Shown piece by piece: positions 1 to 8,909 of a stretch of DNA of 64,000 bases. Source of the stretch: CAVXFL01 sp963761015 (GTDB taxonomy: Bacteria > Pseudomonadota > Alphaproteobacteria > Acetobacterales > Acetobacteraceae); the NCBI GenBank assembly GCA_963761015.1, contig CAVXFL010000015.1, positions 62,001 through 126,000 of the forward strand. Reading direction: 5' to 3'. The translations under genes and the position numbers were made by a program. Under the pieces are notes generated by a model, which had not been told where the DNA came from, did not search any database, and saw only the letters and a list, made by a program, of their open reading frames with translations. Positions within the stretch are counted from its first letter, which is position 1, and every line of letters starts with the position of its first letter.

Positions 1-280
1 GCCTAGACCGCGTTCATCCAGACGGCAAAAAATGTCCCGTCATGCCGGCGCCAAGCGGGCATCACGCAAAAACGACGCGCGGCGTATGCCCGGCTAAGGT
101 CTCGGTGCCGATCGAGAGCGATTGCCGCCTTGCCGAAAAAATGCTCCGGCATCTCGCAAATCGCGGCAATGAGACGGCGGCGAGACTGCCGCGCCCAGGC
201 TCACCCCGCTTTCGTCTCGCCCTCCCGCCCGGCTGGGCGGTTCAGTTGCGGGTCTTCGCCGTGGCGCGTTGCCGGGTCCG
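1..280. other. Gene-free left edge
   Basis: No convincing coding sequence is seen on either strand. The one structured element is a GC hairpin at 225-240 (CCGCCC, loop GGCT, GGGCGG) just downstream of the minus-strand methyltransferase gene. It could help end that transcript, but it has no T-run, so it is not a classical intrinsic terminator. Confidence 0.4.
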
Positions 281-1240
281 TTACCTGTCGGGGTCGGGCA
301 GCGGCGGCTCGGACTTCACCTCGGTCGGCTGCAGCGCGGGCGCGGGCGCCGCCTTGTGCGCCGCGACCCGGGGGCGCCGGCGCGGCGTATGCTGGATCGC
401 GCCGGTCATCGGAATGAAGAACACGCCGACATCGCGCCGCGAATGCACCTTGCCCGCGTCGTCCTTGGTATAGACGTAGAGGAATTGCCCGCGCTTGAAC
501 GGCTGGCCGATCGGAATCACCATCCGCCCCTGCGGCTTCAACTGCTTGAACAGATCCGGCGGGGCGTATTCGGCCGCGCAGGTGACGATGATGATGTCGA
601 ACCCGCCCTTCACCTCCGGCCAGCCGTAGTACCCGTCGCCCACCCGCGTGGCGACGTTGTCGTAGCCGAGCGGGGCGAAGATCTGCGACACCGCGCGCCC
701 CAGCGGCTCGATGATCTCGATCGAATAGGCGCGGCGGACGATGCGCGACAGCACCGCGCTCTGGAACCCGCTGCCGGTGCCGATCTCGAGCGTCACGTAA
801 TCGGGCTTCGGCCGGCAGAGCTGCGTCATGTAGGCCTGCCCCAGATAGTCGGACAGCGCCGAGCCGTAGCCGATCCCCCAGGGTTTCGGCGTCGCCTCGT
901 AGGCTTCCGAGGGCACCGGGAGATGCTCGGAATAGATGTAATGGAAGTATTCGCGCGGCACCTTGCGGAACGCGTCCACCACCAGCGGGTCGGCGGCACC
1001 GAAATGCCGTTTCAGATACGCCTCGATGCGGGCGATATAGGCCGGGCGGCGCGCCTCGATCGCCGCGAAGGCGCGTTCGGACAGCCGCGCCGGACGTCCG
1101 GAACGCGCCATTGCGTCCTCGAACGCGTCGAGCGTCCAGCCGCCCGCGGCGGGAGCGGCGCGGGCCAAACGGGAAGCGGGAAGCGTGGCGGCGGCGGCGA
1201 TCAGGCCGCGTCGTGTGAGGGCGCCGGGATGTCCTGCCAA
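281..1240 (-). CDS. Tat-exported protein-L-isoaspartate O-methyltransferase-like protein
   Basis: A 319-residue SAM-dependent methyltransferase of the PCMT family, which repairs isoaspartyl damage in proteins. The SAM-binding motif I (LEIGTGSGFQ) is at residues 151-160. The N-terminus reads LTRRGL followed by an alanine-rich stretch and an ARA-like cleavage site, which fits a twin-arginine signal and suggests a periplasmic form. The TTG start at 1240 was chosen because AAGGAG lies 6 nt upstream; reading further upstream only gives the shadow of the neighbour. The gene overlaps the 3' end of the membrane protein at 1201-3660 by 40 bp, so the two are likely translationally coupled. The proline-rich tail (last ~45 residues) is outside the catalytic fold. 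Substrate is inferred from family only. Confidence 0.75.
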   Translation of the reverse strand: MAGHPGALTRRGLIAAAATLPASRLARAAPAAGGWTLDAFEDAMARSGRPARLSERAFAAIEARRPAYIARIEAYLKRHFGAADPLVVDAFRKVPREYFHYIYSEHLPVPSEAYEATPKPWGIGYGSALSDYLGQAYMTQLCRPKPDYVTLEIGTGSGFQSAVLSRIVRRAYSIEIIEPLGRAVSQIFAPLGYDNVATRVGDGYYGWPEVKGGFDIIIVTCAAEYAPPDLFKQLKPQGRMVIPIGQPFKRGQFLYVYTKDDAGKVHSRRDVGVFFIPMTGAIQHTPRRRPRVAAHKAAPAPALQPTEVKSEPPLPDPDR

Positions 1241-3660
1241 GCGAGGCTCCTTCGCAATCCGGGGAACGACAGAAAGGACACCAGATACAGGCCGGCGGCC
1301 AAAAGCAGAACCCGCTGGAAGCCCCATTGCAGCGCGATCAGGTTGGCGAGTGGCGTCGCCACCACGGAAAACGCCCCGTTCAGCCCCCACGACCAGGGCA
1401 GCAATCCGCCGCGGCCGACCGTGCTCAACCCCAGCGGGAACGGCAGGCCGAGTGCCAGCGAAACCGGGGCGATCAGCAGCACCACGACCGCGGCGCGCAG
1501 GCCCCAGGGCCAGCCGATCGTGGCCAGCAGCAACGGTTGCAGCCAGCCGCCGACCGCTAGGCACCATCCGGCCACGACCGCCACCGCCAGGCCGAGCCCG
1601 AGCCGCGGCCTGGCCCCGAAGCGCGCGGCGGTCAGGCTGCCCAGGCCGGAAAAGATCAGCATGCCGCTCAGCACCAGGGCAAAGCCGCTGGCGCGGTCGT
1701 TCAGGTAGAATGCGGCCTGCTCGATCAGGTAAAGCTCGATGAACAGGAAGCCCAAGCCGAGCGCGGCGAAATAGACGATGGCGCGCGTTATCTTGCCCGC
1801 GCCCGCCGCGAGCCGCGCCGGGCTGGCGAGCGGCACGGCCAGCACCAACAGCGCGATCAGCGCCGCCTGGGCGAGCACGGCCAGATTGACCAGCGGCCCG
1901 ATCTCGGCCTGCGGCAGCAATTCCAGACGTTTCAGGATCGTCCCGAGCCGGTCGAGCCGGAGCACCGAATAGAAGAACGGCCGGTCATAGGTGATCGGGG
2001 CGAGGTTGAAGGTGGCCTCGGATTCGGTGGGCAGCCCCGCCAGCACCTGGCTTGCCTCGTCGGCGATGGCGTCGTCCGGTCCGGCGCCCGAGGTGATCGC
2101 GCCCTGCGCGAAGGAGACCGCCGGCAGGTCGTTGTAGATGCCGGCCCGCGCCGCCCGCACGTCGATCCCCGGATAATACGAGACGTCGAACGAACGGTCG
2201 TCGCAGAACTGCTTCGCCGCGGCGATGCGCGCCGCCGTCCAGGCCTGGTTCGCGACCAGGATGCGCACGTTCCAGGCCGAGCGGTAGACCAGGACGTGCG
2301 TCAGCGGGTCGAGCCCGGCGCGCAGCAACCCGGCCCGCACGGTCGCCAGCATGCGCACGGCATAGGCGGGAAACTCCCGGATGGACACCGGAATGGAGAC
2401 GATGCCGCCGGGCGCGAGCGCGCGGAGATAGGCGGCGATCGCCTCGCCGGTGAAGGCGGTCGCGTGCGCTTCGGATTCGTCCAGATAGCCGGCCGAAATG
2501 TCGATCAGGTCGTAGCGCGCCGGTTTCCCGCCGACCGCGGCGACCGGCGCCTCGGCCAGGATGCGGGCGCGCGGGTCGGCGCCGAACGGCGGGGAACCGC
2601 CGAGGCCCCGCCGCAGCGCGCGATTGAGCACCGGGTCGGATTCCAGCGCGTCCACCTGCGCCGCGCCCAGCGCGAGCGCCACACGGATGCGGAACCCGCC
2701 GGAGGCGCCGGCCAGCAGCACCCGCGCGCCCGGGCGCAGCAGGTACGGGAGCGCGTCCAGCGTCGCGCCCGCGTAGGCGACGTCGCGCCCCACGGCGGGC
2801 GAGGGCAGCGCCGCCAGACGGTTGCCGTCGCGATACAGCCCATAGGCGCGCGGCGGCCCGGGCAGGCCGAGCATCGCGGCGTCGTTGGAAATGTCGGTGT
2901 CCACCCGCTCGGTGAAGTCGTCGAGCAGCATGTAGAGGCCGCGCGGCAGGCGGATTTCCGCGAGCGTGCGGCTGCCCGGCACATGCAGCGGCGCGTAAAT
3001 CGGCTTGTATTGATTGATCTCGGCCCCGTCGGCGAACAGCAGCAGCGCCGCGCCGCCCGCCGCCACGGCAACGGCCGTTCCGGCCAGCGCGAGCCGCGCG
3101 CGCCCGCCGAAGCGCCAGGCGGCGCCGAGCGCGGCGGCGCCGAGCGGCAGCAGGAGCGCAGGCACCAGGCGGAACGGGTGCAGAACGAACATCAGCGCGA
3201 GCACGAACAGCGCGCCGGCGCCGGCGCCGGTCAGGTCGGAGCCGTAGACCAGACCAATCCGCTCCGGGTTCAGCACGAAGCAGAGGCTGACGAACACGCC
3301 GGTCAGGAAGAAGAACGGCAGCAGCGCGGCGTAATAGGCGCCGATATTGGCGAATTCCGGCAGCCAGGTGGCCTGGTTCTGCAATTGCAGCGGGTTGAAC
3401 GGATTGGTCGTGGTGAAATGGTAGCCGACGGCGGCGGCCACGATCAGCAGCAGCGGCAGGGTCGCCAGCAGCCGGGCAGCATGGCGGAGCAAGAGCGGCC
3501 GCGCCAGCGCCACGAACACGCCGCTCAGCGCCAGCCCGGCCATGGCGATGGAAATGACCCAGTAGCCGTATTCCGACCATTTCGCGACGGCGAAATAGCG
3601 GGTGAGCGCGATCTCGTAGCCGACCGATCCCGCCGAGATCAGGAACAGCGGCAGCAGCAC
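1201..3660 (-). CDS. Membrane-bound spermidine-synthase-like protein
   Basis: An 819-residue protein with N-terminal transmembrane helices (about residues 1-200), a central soluble Rossmann-like segment with the nucleotide-binding stretch LLAGASGGFRIRVALAL followed by an acidic residue (ALESDP), and a C-terminal block of further helices. This is the architecture of large membrane proteins annotated as spermidine synthase-like; real polyamine synthesis has not been shown by anything here. The GTG start at 3660 lies about 40 bp after the upstream hydrolase stop. It is followed by, and overlaps, the methyltransferase gene, so two SAM-fold proteins are in one operon. Confidence 0.65.
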   Translation of the reverse strand: MLLPLFLISAGSVGYEIALTRYFAVAKWSEYGYWVISIAMAGLALSGVFVALARPLLLRHAARLLATLPLLLIVAAAVGYHFTTTNPFNPLQLQNQATWLPEFANIGAYYAALLPFFFLTGVFVSLCFVLNPERIGLVYGSDLTGAGAGALFVLALMFVLHPFRLVPALLLPLGAAALGAAWRFGGRARLALAGTAVAVAAGGAALLLFADGAEINQYKPIYAPLHVPGSRTLAEIRLPRGLYMLLDDFTERVDTDISNDAAMLGLPGPPRAYGLYRDGNRLAALPSPAVGRDVAYAGATLDALPYLLRPGARVLLAGASGGFRIRVALALGAAQVDALESDPVLNRALRRGLGGSPPFGADPRARILAEAPVAAVGGKPARYDLIDISAGYLDESEAHATAFTGEAIAAYLRALAPGGIVSIPVSIREFPAYAVRMLATVRAGLLRAGLDPLTHVLVYRSAWNVRILVANQAWTAARIAAAKQFCDDRSFDVSYYPGIDVRAARAGIYNDLPAVSFAQGAITSGAGPDDAIADEASQVLAGLPTESEATFNLAPITYDRPFFYSVLRLDRLGTILKRLELLPQAEIGPLVNLAVLAQAALIALLVLAVPLASPARLAAGAGKITRAIVYFAALGLGFLFIELYLIEQAAFYLNDRASGFALVLSGMLIFSGLGSLTAARFGARPRLGLGLAVAVVAGWCLAVGGWLQPLLLATIGWPWGLRAAVVVLLIAPVSLALGLPFPLGLSTVGRGGLLPWSWGLNGAFSVVATPLANLIALQWGFQRVLLLAAGLYLVSFLSFPGLRRSLAWQDIPAPSHDAA

Positions 3661-3700
3661 GCCGCCGGTGCCGAGGGGCTGCCCCCGGCGCGGGCCCGGC

Positions 3701-4558
3701 TCATCGCCAGAGCCGGCGGCGGATGAAATCCTTCACGAGCGCGTCGAACCGGTCGGCGTCGTCCACGAACAGGGCGTGGCCGGCGTCGCGGAAAATGACG
3801 GTTTCCGCGCCGGGATGATTGGCCCGCAAATTCTCCGCCTGGCCGGCCAGATGCGGGCGCACCACGTAGAGGATGGGCTTGTCGGTCGCGTAGATCCCCT
3901 CGCGCCAGTAGGTGCGGGGCAGCGGGTAGGCGAGCAGTTCGTCGCCGATCGCCTTCGGCGTGCGCAACGCCGAGCGCGTCAGCCGGTCGAGATAGGCGGC
4001 CGGCTGGGGATGGCGGAACATGCCGCGCACGAAGTGTTCCACCCACGCGTCGTGCGGCAATCGCGGATGCCGGCGCCGGTGGCGATGCCGCCCGGCCGAC
4101 GGTGGCGGGTTCTCGCCCACCGAGTTGTCCACCAGCACCAGCCCCGCCAGGTGCCGGTCGCCGTGCCGGTGCACGTAGGCGAGCACGTCCAGCACGCCGA
4201 GCGACCAGCCGACCAGCAGCACCGGTTCGGACCCGGTCCTCGCGATCAGCTCGGCGATGTCCTGGCTGCGCCGGAACGGCTCGTCGCCGGACCAGGTGAT
4301 CTGGCTCTCCCCCTGGGAGCGCGGGTCGAGCGCGACCACGTGGTAGGCGTGGGCGAAATCCGCGATCTGCGGCTCCCAGATCCAGGCCGGCATGGTCCAG
4401 CCCGGCACAAACACGATGGTATGGCCATGACCGGCTTCGAGGTAATGCAGCCGCACGCCGTCGCTGGTGACGAAGAACCGGCCCCGCGCCTCGCCGGCCA
4501 GCGACGACACGGAGGGCAGGAGGATGGCGAGGCAGAGAATCGCGGTTCGCAGGCGCAT
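3701..4558 (-). CDS. Secreted alpha/beta hydrolase
   Basis: A 285-residue alpha/beta-hydrolase-fold protein with an N-terminal signal peptide (MRLRTAILCLAILLPSVSSL, cleavage near residue 22). The nucleophile elbow GWSLG places the catalytic serine at residue 119, and the conserved histidine is in DAGHALFVDD near the C-terminus. The ATG at 4558 is preferred because longer reading adds only low-complexity arginine-rich sequence and would hide the signal peptide. It heads the minus-strand group with the spermidine-synthase-like and isoaspartyl-methyltransferase-like genes. Exact substrate cannot be told; esterase, lipase or haloperoxidase-like activities are all possible. Confidence 0.75.
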   Translation of the reverse strand: MRLRTAILCLAILLPSVSSLAGEARGRFFVTSDGVRLHYLEAGHGHTIVFVPGWTMPAWIWEPQIADFAHAYHVVALDPRSQGESQITWSGDEPFRRSQDIAELIARTGSEPVLLVGWSLGVLDVLAYVHRHGDRHLAGLVLVDNSVGENPPPSAGRHRHRRRHPRLPHDAWVEHFVRGMFRHPQPAAYLDRLTRSALRTPKAIGDELLAYPLPRTYWREGIYATDKPILYVVRPHLAGQAENLRANHPGAETVIFRDAGHALFVDDADRFDALVKDFIRRRLWR

Positions 4559-4656
4559 GGCTGCAAGTCGCCGCGCCGGGGGGTGACTGTCAATCACAGT
4601 TTGGCTTGCGTATCGGTTGCCGCCGGGCGGGCGCTCGTGTTCGAACGGAGACGGCC

Positions 4657-4851
4657 ATGGACGAAGGGGAACGGCACGAGGACGAGGGCGCGCCGCGCGC
4701 GGGGGCGCTGATCGCGCTGGTGGTGATCGCGGTTCTGGTGCTCGCCGGGTTGTGGCTGAGCCGCGAACTGCGCCGCAGCAGCAGCCTGCAGGACTGCCTC
4801 GCCTCCGGCCGCACGAATTGCGCCCCGATCGAAGCCCCGGCAAAGCCGTAG
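4657..4851 (+). CDS. Small single-pass membrane protein
   Basis: A 64-residue protein with an acidic N-terminus (MDEGERHEDEGAPR), one transmembrane helix (ALIALVVIAVLVLAGLWL) and a short C-terminal tail carrying two cysteines (LQDCLASGRTNC). GGAG lies about 7 nt before the ATG, which argues for a real gene and for this start over an upstream ATG at 4606. It diverges from the hydrolase across about 98 bp. Function unknown; the tail cysteines could form a periplasmic disulfide. Confidence 0.6.
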   Translation: MDEGERHEDEGAPRAGALIALVVIAVLVLAGLWLSRELRRSSSLQDCLASGRTNCAPIEAPAKP

Positions 4852-4971
4852 CCGCGGCTGCTCGGGGCGCCGCCTCGTGGCGCGCCGCGACCGGCCATTT
4901 CGCGATGCGCGCGCTTCGGACGAGCTATGCCCTGGGTGCTTTGCTCAGCGGCTTGTGAGGCCAGAATAGCT

Positions 4972-5277
4972 ATGTCATCCATCTGTTTCGATGTCTCCGA
5001 TATCGCTATCGATGGATTTCGCGTGATCACGGCCGGGCAGTTGCGGGCCGCTCGGGCGCTGTTGCAGTTGGATCAGCGCGGCCTCGCGGAACTGTCGGGG
5101 CTGTCGGTGCCGACCATCCAGCGGATGGAGGCCAGCGACGGCGTCATCCGCGGCAATGTCAACTCCCTCACCAAGCTGATCGAGGCGCTGACCGCGGTCG
5201 GCATCGAACTCATCGCCGAGGGCGCGGTCAGCCCTGGCGGCGGGCGCGGCGTTCGCCTGTCGCATCGGCCGCCATGA
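4972..5277 (+). CDS. XRE-family helix-turn-helix regulator
   Basis: A short DNA-binding protein of about 101 residues. The helix-turn-helix reads from TAGQLRAARALLQLDQ through LAELSGLSVPTIQRME, followed by a stretch (LTKLIEALTAVGIELI) typical of small alphaproteobacterial XRE regulators. The ATG at 4972 was chosen; an ATG at 4927 is also in frame. Its stop codon overlaps the ATG of hyfB (ATGA at 5274-5277), so it is the first gene of the hyf-like operon and a likely local regulator of it. The operator is not identifiable. Confidence 0.75.
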   Translation: MSSICFDVSDIAIDGFRVITAGQLRAARALLQLDQRGLAELSGLSVPTIQRMEASDGVIRGNVNSLTKLIEALTAVGIELIAEGAVSPGGGRGVRLSHRPP

Positions 5278-7274
5278 TCGTCCCGGTTCTGCTCGCCATC
5301 GCGGCGTTGCTCGGGCTATCGGTGCTCGGCGCCGCGATCGCGCGCACACCGGCCGGAACCACGGCGATTTACGGCGCCTCGGCCGCTCTCGGCGCGGTGA
5401 TCGGCGTCGTCGCGCTGCTCGCGCTGGGGAGCGGCCCGTCCACGCTGACCTTGCCGCTCGGCTTGCCCTGGGTGGGCGCGCGGTTCCGCCTCGATGCGCT
5501 GGGCGCCTTCTTCCTGTTCCTGGTCAGCCTCGGCGGGGTCGGGGCGAGCGTCTACGCGCTCGGCTACGGGCGCCACGAACGCGCGCCCGAGCGCGTGCTG
5601 CCGTTCTTTCCGGTGTTCGTCGCCGCGCTGAGCCTCGTGACGATCGCGGACGACGCCTTCAGCTTCCTGTTCGCCTGGGAATTGATGTCGCTGTCGTCCT
5701 GGGCGCTGGTGGTCGCGCATCACCGCGAGGCGGAGAATGTCCGCGCCGGCTACGTCTATCTGCTGATGGCGACGCTCAGCGGCCTCACGCTGCTGCTCGC
5801 GTTCGGCGTGCTGGCCGGCGCGGGCGGCGGCTACGGCTTCGCGGCGATGCGAACCGCGCATCTGTCGGGCGGCGCGGCCGCGCTGGTGCTGGCGCTGGCG
5901 TTGTTCGGCGCCGGCTGCAAGGCCGGGCTGGTGCCCTTGCACGTGTGGCTGCCGCTCGCCCATCCGGCCGCGCCGAGCCATGTGTCGGCGCTGATGAGCG
6001 GCGTGATGACGAAGGTCGCCGTCTACGCCTTCCTGCGCATCGTATTCGACCTGCTCGGTGTCACGCCGTGGTGGAGCGCGGTCGCGGTGCTGGTGCTGGG
6101 CGGCGCCACGGCGGTGATCGGCGTGCTCTACGCCCTGATGCAGCACGATCTGAAACGGCTGCTCGCCTACCACACGGTGGAAAATATCGGCATCATTTTC
6201 ATCGGGATCGGGCTGGCGATGGCGTTCCGCGCCAACGGTTACGCCGAGGGCGCGGCGCTCGCGCTGACGGCGTCGCTGTTTCACGTGTTCAACCACGCGG
6301 TGTTCAAGAGCCTGCTGTTCTTCGGCGCCGGCGCGGTGCTGACGGCGACCGGCGAGCGCGATATGGAGCAGCTGGGCGGGCTGATCCGGCGCATGCGGCG
6401 CACCAGCTTCGCCTTCCTGATTGGTTGCGCGGCGATTTCGGCGCTGCCGCCGTTCAACGGGTTCGTGTCCGAGTGGCTGACCTTCCAGGCGATCCTGCTG
6501 CACCCGGATCTGCCGCAATGGGGGCTGAAGGTGATGATCCCGGCCGACGGCGCGCTGCTCGCGCTCGCCGCGGCGCTGGCGGCGGCCTGCTTCGTGAAGG
6601 CGTTCGGCGTGAGCTTTCTCGGCCGGCCCCGTTCGGAAGCGGCGGCGCGGGCCGTCGAGGTGGACGGCTGGTCGGTCGGCGTGATGCTCGGTTTCGCGGG
6701 GCTGTGCTTATTGGCCGGCATCTTCCCGGGCGTGGTGATCGACGCGCTGTCGCCGGTCGCGCGCGGGCTGCTCGGCGTGCGCATGCCGATGCAGGTCGGC
6801 CTGCCGTGGCTGACCACGGTGCCGGTGGCGGCCTCGCGCAGTTCGTACAACGGGCTGCTGATCTTCCTGTTCATCGCGTCCAGCGCGGGGTTCGCCGCCA
6901 TCGCCATCCACCGTTTCGCCTCGCGCGCCATCCGCCGCGCCCCGGCATGGGATTGCGGCTTTCCCGATCCGAGCCCGGCGACACAATACACCGCCGACAG
7001 TTTCGCCCAGCCGATCCGCCGCGTTTACGGCAGGACGCTGTTCGCCGCGCGCAGCACCGTCACGATGCCGCCGCCCGGCGACATGGGCCCGGCGCGCATC
7101 GTGAAGTACAGCCGCGACCTGGTGTGGGACACGTTCTACGCGCCGATCGCAACCGCCGTGGGCGCGACCGCGCAGGTGCTGAACCACCTGCAGTTCCTGA
7201 CCATCCGCCGCTATCTGGGCTTCGTGTTCCTGGCCCTGGCGGCGCTCCTGCTGACGCTCGCGCTATGGCAGTGA
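5274..7274 (+). CDS. hyfB: HyfB-like proton-pumping membrane subunit (Mrp/NuoL family)
   Basis: A 666-residue polytopic membrane protein of the NuoL/NuoM/MrpA antiporter family. The conserved glutamate region (FAWELMSLSSWALV, about residue 140) and the lysine-containing segment (GCKAGLVPLHVWLPLAHP, about residue 220) of the proton channel are both present. The C-terminal part (PDPSPATQYTADSF onward) matches the HyfB/HycC tail. It overlaps the upstream regulator by 4 bp and the next gene by 10 bp. In the assembled complex it would translocate protons or sodium ions, driven by the peripheral arm encoded downstream. Confidence 0.88.
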   Translation: MIVPVLLAIAALLGLSVLGAAIARTPAGTTAIYGASAALGAVIGVVALLALGSGPSTLTLPLGLPWVGARFRLDALGAFFLFLVSLGGVGASVYALGYGRHERAPERVLPFFPVFVAALSLVTIADDAFSFLFAWELMSLSSWALVVAHHREAENVRAGYVYLLMATLSGLTLLLAFGVLAGAGGGYGFAAMRTAHLSGGAAALVLALALFGAGCKAGLVPLHVWLPLAHPAAPSHVSALMSGVMTKVAVYAFLRIVFDLLGVTPWWSAVAVLVLGGATAVIGVLYALMQHDLKRLLAYHTVENIGIIFIGIGLAMAFRANGYAEGAALALTASLFHVFNHAVFKSLLFFGAGAVLTATGERDMEQLGGLIRRMRRTSFAFLIGCAAISALPPFNGFVSEWLTFQAILLHPDLPQWGLKVMIPADGALLALAAALAAACFVKAFGVSFLGRPRSEAAARAVEVDGWSVGVMLGFAGLCLLAGIFPGVVIDALSPVARGLLGVRMPMQVGLPWLTTVPVAASRSSYNGLLIFLFIASSAGFAAIAIHRFASRAIRRAPAWDCGFPDPSPATQYTADSFAQPIRRVYGRTLFAARSTVTMPPPGDMGPARIVKYSRDLVWDTFYAPIATAVGATAQVLNHLQFLTIRRYLGFVFLALAALLLTLALWQ

Positions 7275-8221
7275 TCGGCGCGCTGCTCGTTCAGGCGGCG
7301 CAGATGGCGCTGGTGCTGCTGGCCGCGCCGGCGCTGACCGGGCTCGTGCGCAAGGTGAAGGCGCGCATCCAGCGTCGCCGCGGCGCGCCCATTCTGCAAC
7401 CCTATCGTGACCTGCGCCGCCTGCTCGGCAAGGAAGTGGTGCTGGCCGAGAACGCGTCGTGGCTGTTCCGCGTCGCGCCCTATCTGATCTTCGCCTTCAC
7501 CTGGGTGGCGGCGTCGCTGGTGCCGACCTTCGCCGCCGGGCTGATGTTCAGCTGGTCGGGCGACCTGATCGCCATCATCGCGCTGTTGGGCAGCGCGCGC
7601 TTCCTGCTGGCGCTCGCCGGCATGGATATCGGCACCAGCTTCGGCGGCATCGGCGCCAGCCGCGAGGTGATGATCGCCTCGCTCGCCGAGCCGGCGATGC
7701 TGCTGATCGTGATCTCGCTGGCGCTGATCGCCGGATCGAGCCAGTTGTCGACCATCGCCGCGTTCATGGCCTCGCCCGCCGCCGGGCTGCGCGTGTCCCT
7801 GGCGCTGGCGCTGGTCGCCTTCGTCATCGTGGCGCTGGCCGAGAACGGGCGCATTCCCGTGGACAATCCGGCGACGCATCTGGAGCTGACCATGGTGCAC
7901 GAGGCCATGGTGCTGGAATATTCCGGGCGGCATCTGGCGATGATCGAGCTGGCCGCGTCGCTGAAGCTGCTGCTGACCATTTCCGCGATTGCCTGCATCT
8001 TCTTCCCGTTCGGGCTGGCGATCGGCGCTGCCGGCGCGGGGGCCTACGCGATCGGGTTCGGGAGTTACCTGAGCAAGCTCGCCGTCGCGGGGGCCCTGCT
8101 GGGCGTGTTCGAGATGTCGATCGCCAAGATGCGCGTCTTCCGTGTACCCGAGCTGCTGGGCGCGGCGCTGATGTTCGGGCTGCTCGCAACCCTTCTGCTA
8201 TTCGTCTCGCGCGGTCTCTGA
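7265..8221 (+). CDS. hyfC: HyfC-like membrane subunit (NuoH family)
   Basis: A 318-residue membrane protein homologous to HyfC/HycD and to NuoH, the subunit that links the membrane arm to the redox arm. Characteristic stretches are RRRGAPILQPYRDLRRLLGK near residue 37 and the acidic loop AENGRIPVDNPATHLELTMV in the centre. Its ATG lies inside the end of hyfB (10 bp overlap). The stop codon shares its last base with the ATG of a tiny downstream reading frame (8221-8247). Confidence 0.88.
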   Translation: MAVIGALLVQAAQMALVLLAAPALTGLVRKVKARIQRRRGAPILQPYRDLRRLLGKEVVLAENASWLFRVAPYLIFAFTWVAASLVPTFAAGLMFSWSGDLIAIIALLGSARFLLALAGMDIGTSFGGIGASREVMIASLAEPAMLLIVISLALIAGSSQLSTIAAFMASPAAGLRVSLALALVAFVIVALAENGRIPVDNPATHLELTMVHEAMVLEYSGRHLAMIELAASLKLLLTISAIACIFFPFGLAIGAAGAGAYAIGFGSYLSKLAVAGALLGVFEMSIAKMRVFRVPELLGAALMFGLLATLLLFVSRGL

Positions 8222-8272
8222 TGCACGAACTCTCGTTGGATCTCTGATGCACGAACTCTCGTTCGATGTCGC
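8221..8272 (+). repeat. 26 bp tandem duplication at the hyfE start
   Basis: Two adjacent 26 bp units begin at 8221 and 8247. They share ATGCACGAACTCTCGTT and then differ at two positions. The first copy encodes an eight-residue peptide MHELSLDL ending in a TGA that overlaps the ATG of hyfE; the second copy is the true hyfE start (MHELSFDV). The duplication therefore puts a minigene between hyfC and hyfE while keeping stop-start overlaps on both sides. Confidence 0.85.
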
Positions 8273-8909
8273 GCATATGCTCGCCGGCTCGATGGTGCTG
8301 GTGAGCCTGCTCATGCTGTATCAGGTGCGTATCGGCGCGTTGATCAACATGCTGGCGCTGCAAGCCGTCATCCTGGCGTTCGCCGTGGCGTGGCAGGCGA
8401 ACATCCAGGGCGCGCCGCATCTGTATATCACGGCGGCGATCGCCCTCGGCTTCAAGGCGATGCTGGTTCCCGGGGCACTCAGGCGCATCGTCGTCCGGCT
8501 CGGCATCCATCGCGAGGTCGAGACCGTCATCGGCGTCATGCCCACCATGCTGGCGGGAATCGGGCTGGTCGCGCTGTCGCTGGACGTGATGCTGCCCGTC
8601 ACGGCGCGGGCCGATCCGGTGGCGCGGCAGGACGTGGCGCTCGCGCTCTCGATCGTGCTGATCGGACTGCTGCTCATGGTGACGCGGCGCAACGCGGTCA
8701 GCCAGGTGGTGGGCTTTCTCGCGGTGGACAACGGCATCAGCCTGGCCGCCACGGGCGCGCGCGGCATGCCGCTGGTGGTGGAGCTGAGCGTCGCGTTCTC
8801 GGTCCTGGTGGCGCTGATCGTGATCGGCATTTTTCTGTTCCGCATTCGCGAGCGCTTCGACACGGTGGACGTGCAGGTGCTCGATCAGTTCCGCGGCGAA
8901 CGCCGATGA
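8247..8909 (+). CDS. hyfE: HyfE-like membrane subunit
   Basis: A 220-residue protein with about seven hydrophobic helices, homologous to HyfE of hydrogenase-4 and partly to NuoK in its C-terminal half (QVVGFLAVDNGISLAATG). The start at 8247 is the second copy of a duplicated start region. Its stop overlaps the hyfF ATG (ATGA at 8906-8909). Probable role: part of the ion-translocating membrane arm. Confidence 0.85.
   Translation: MHELSFDVAHMLAGSMVLVSLLMLYQVRIGALINMLALQAVILAFAVAWQANIQGAPHLYITAAIALGFKAMLVPGALRRIVVRLGIHREVETVIGVMPTMLAGIGLVALSLDVMLPVTARADPVARQDVALALSIVLIGLLLMVTRRNAVSQVVGFLAVDNGISLAATGARGMPLVVELSVAFSVLVALIVIGIFLFRIRERFDTVDVQVLDQFRGERR

Noticed and set aside
2296..3726. Long plus-strand frame opposite the spermidine-synthase-like gene
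   Set aside because: Composition (Arg/Gln/Glu-rich, no hydrophobic order) is that of an antisense shadow; the minus-strand protein has clear membrane and SAM-like features.
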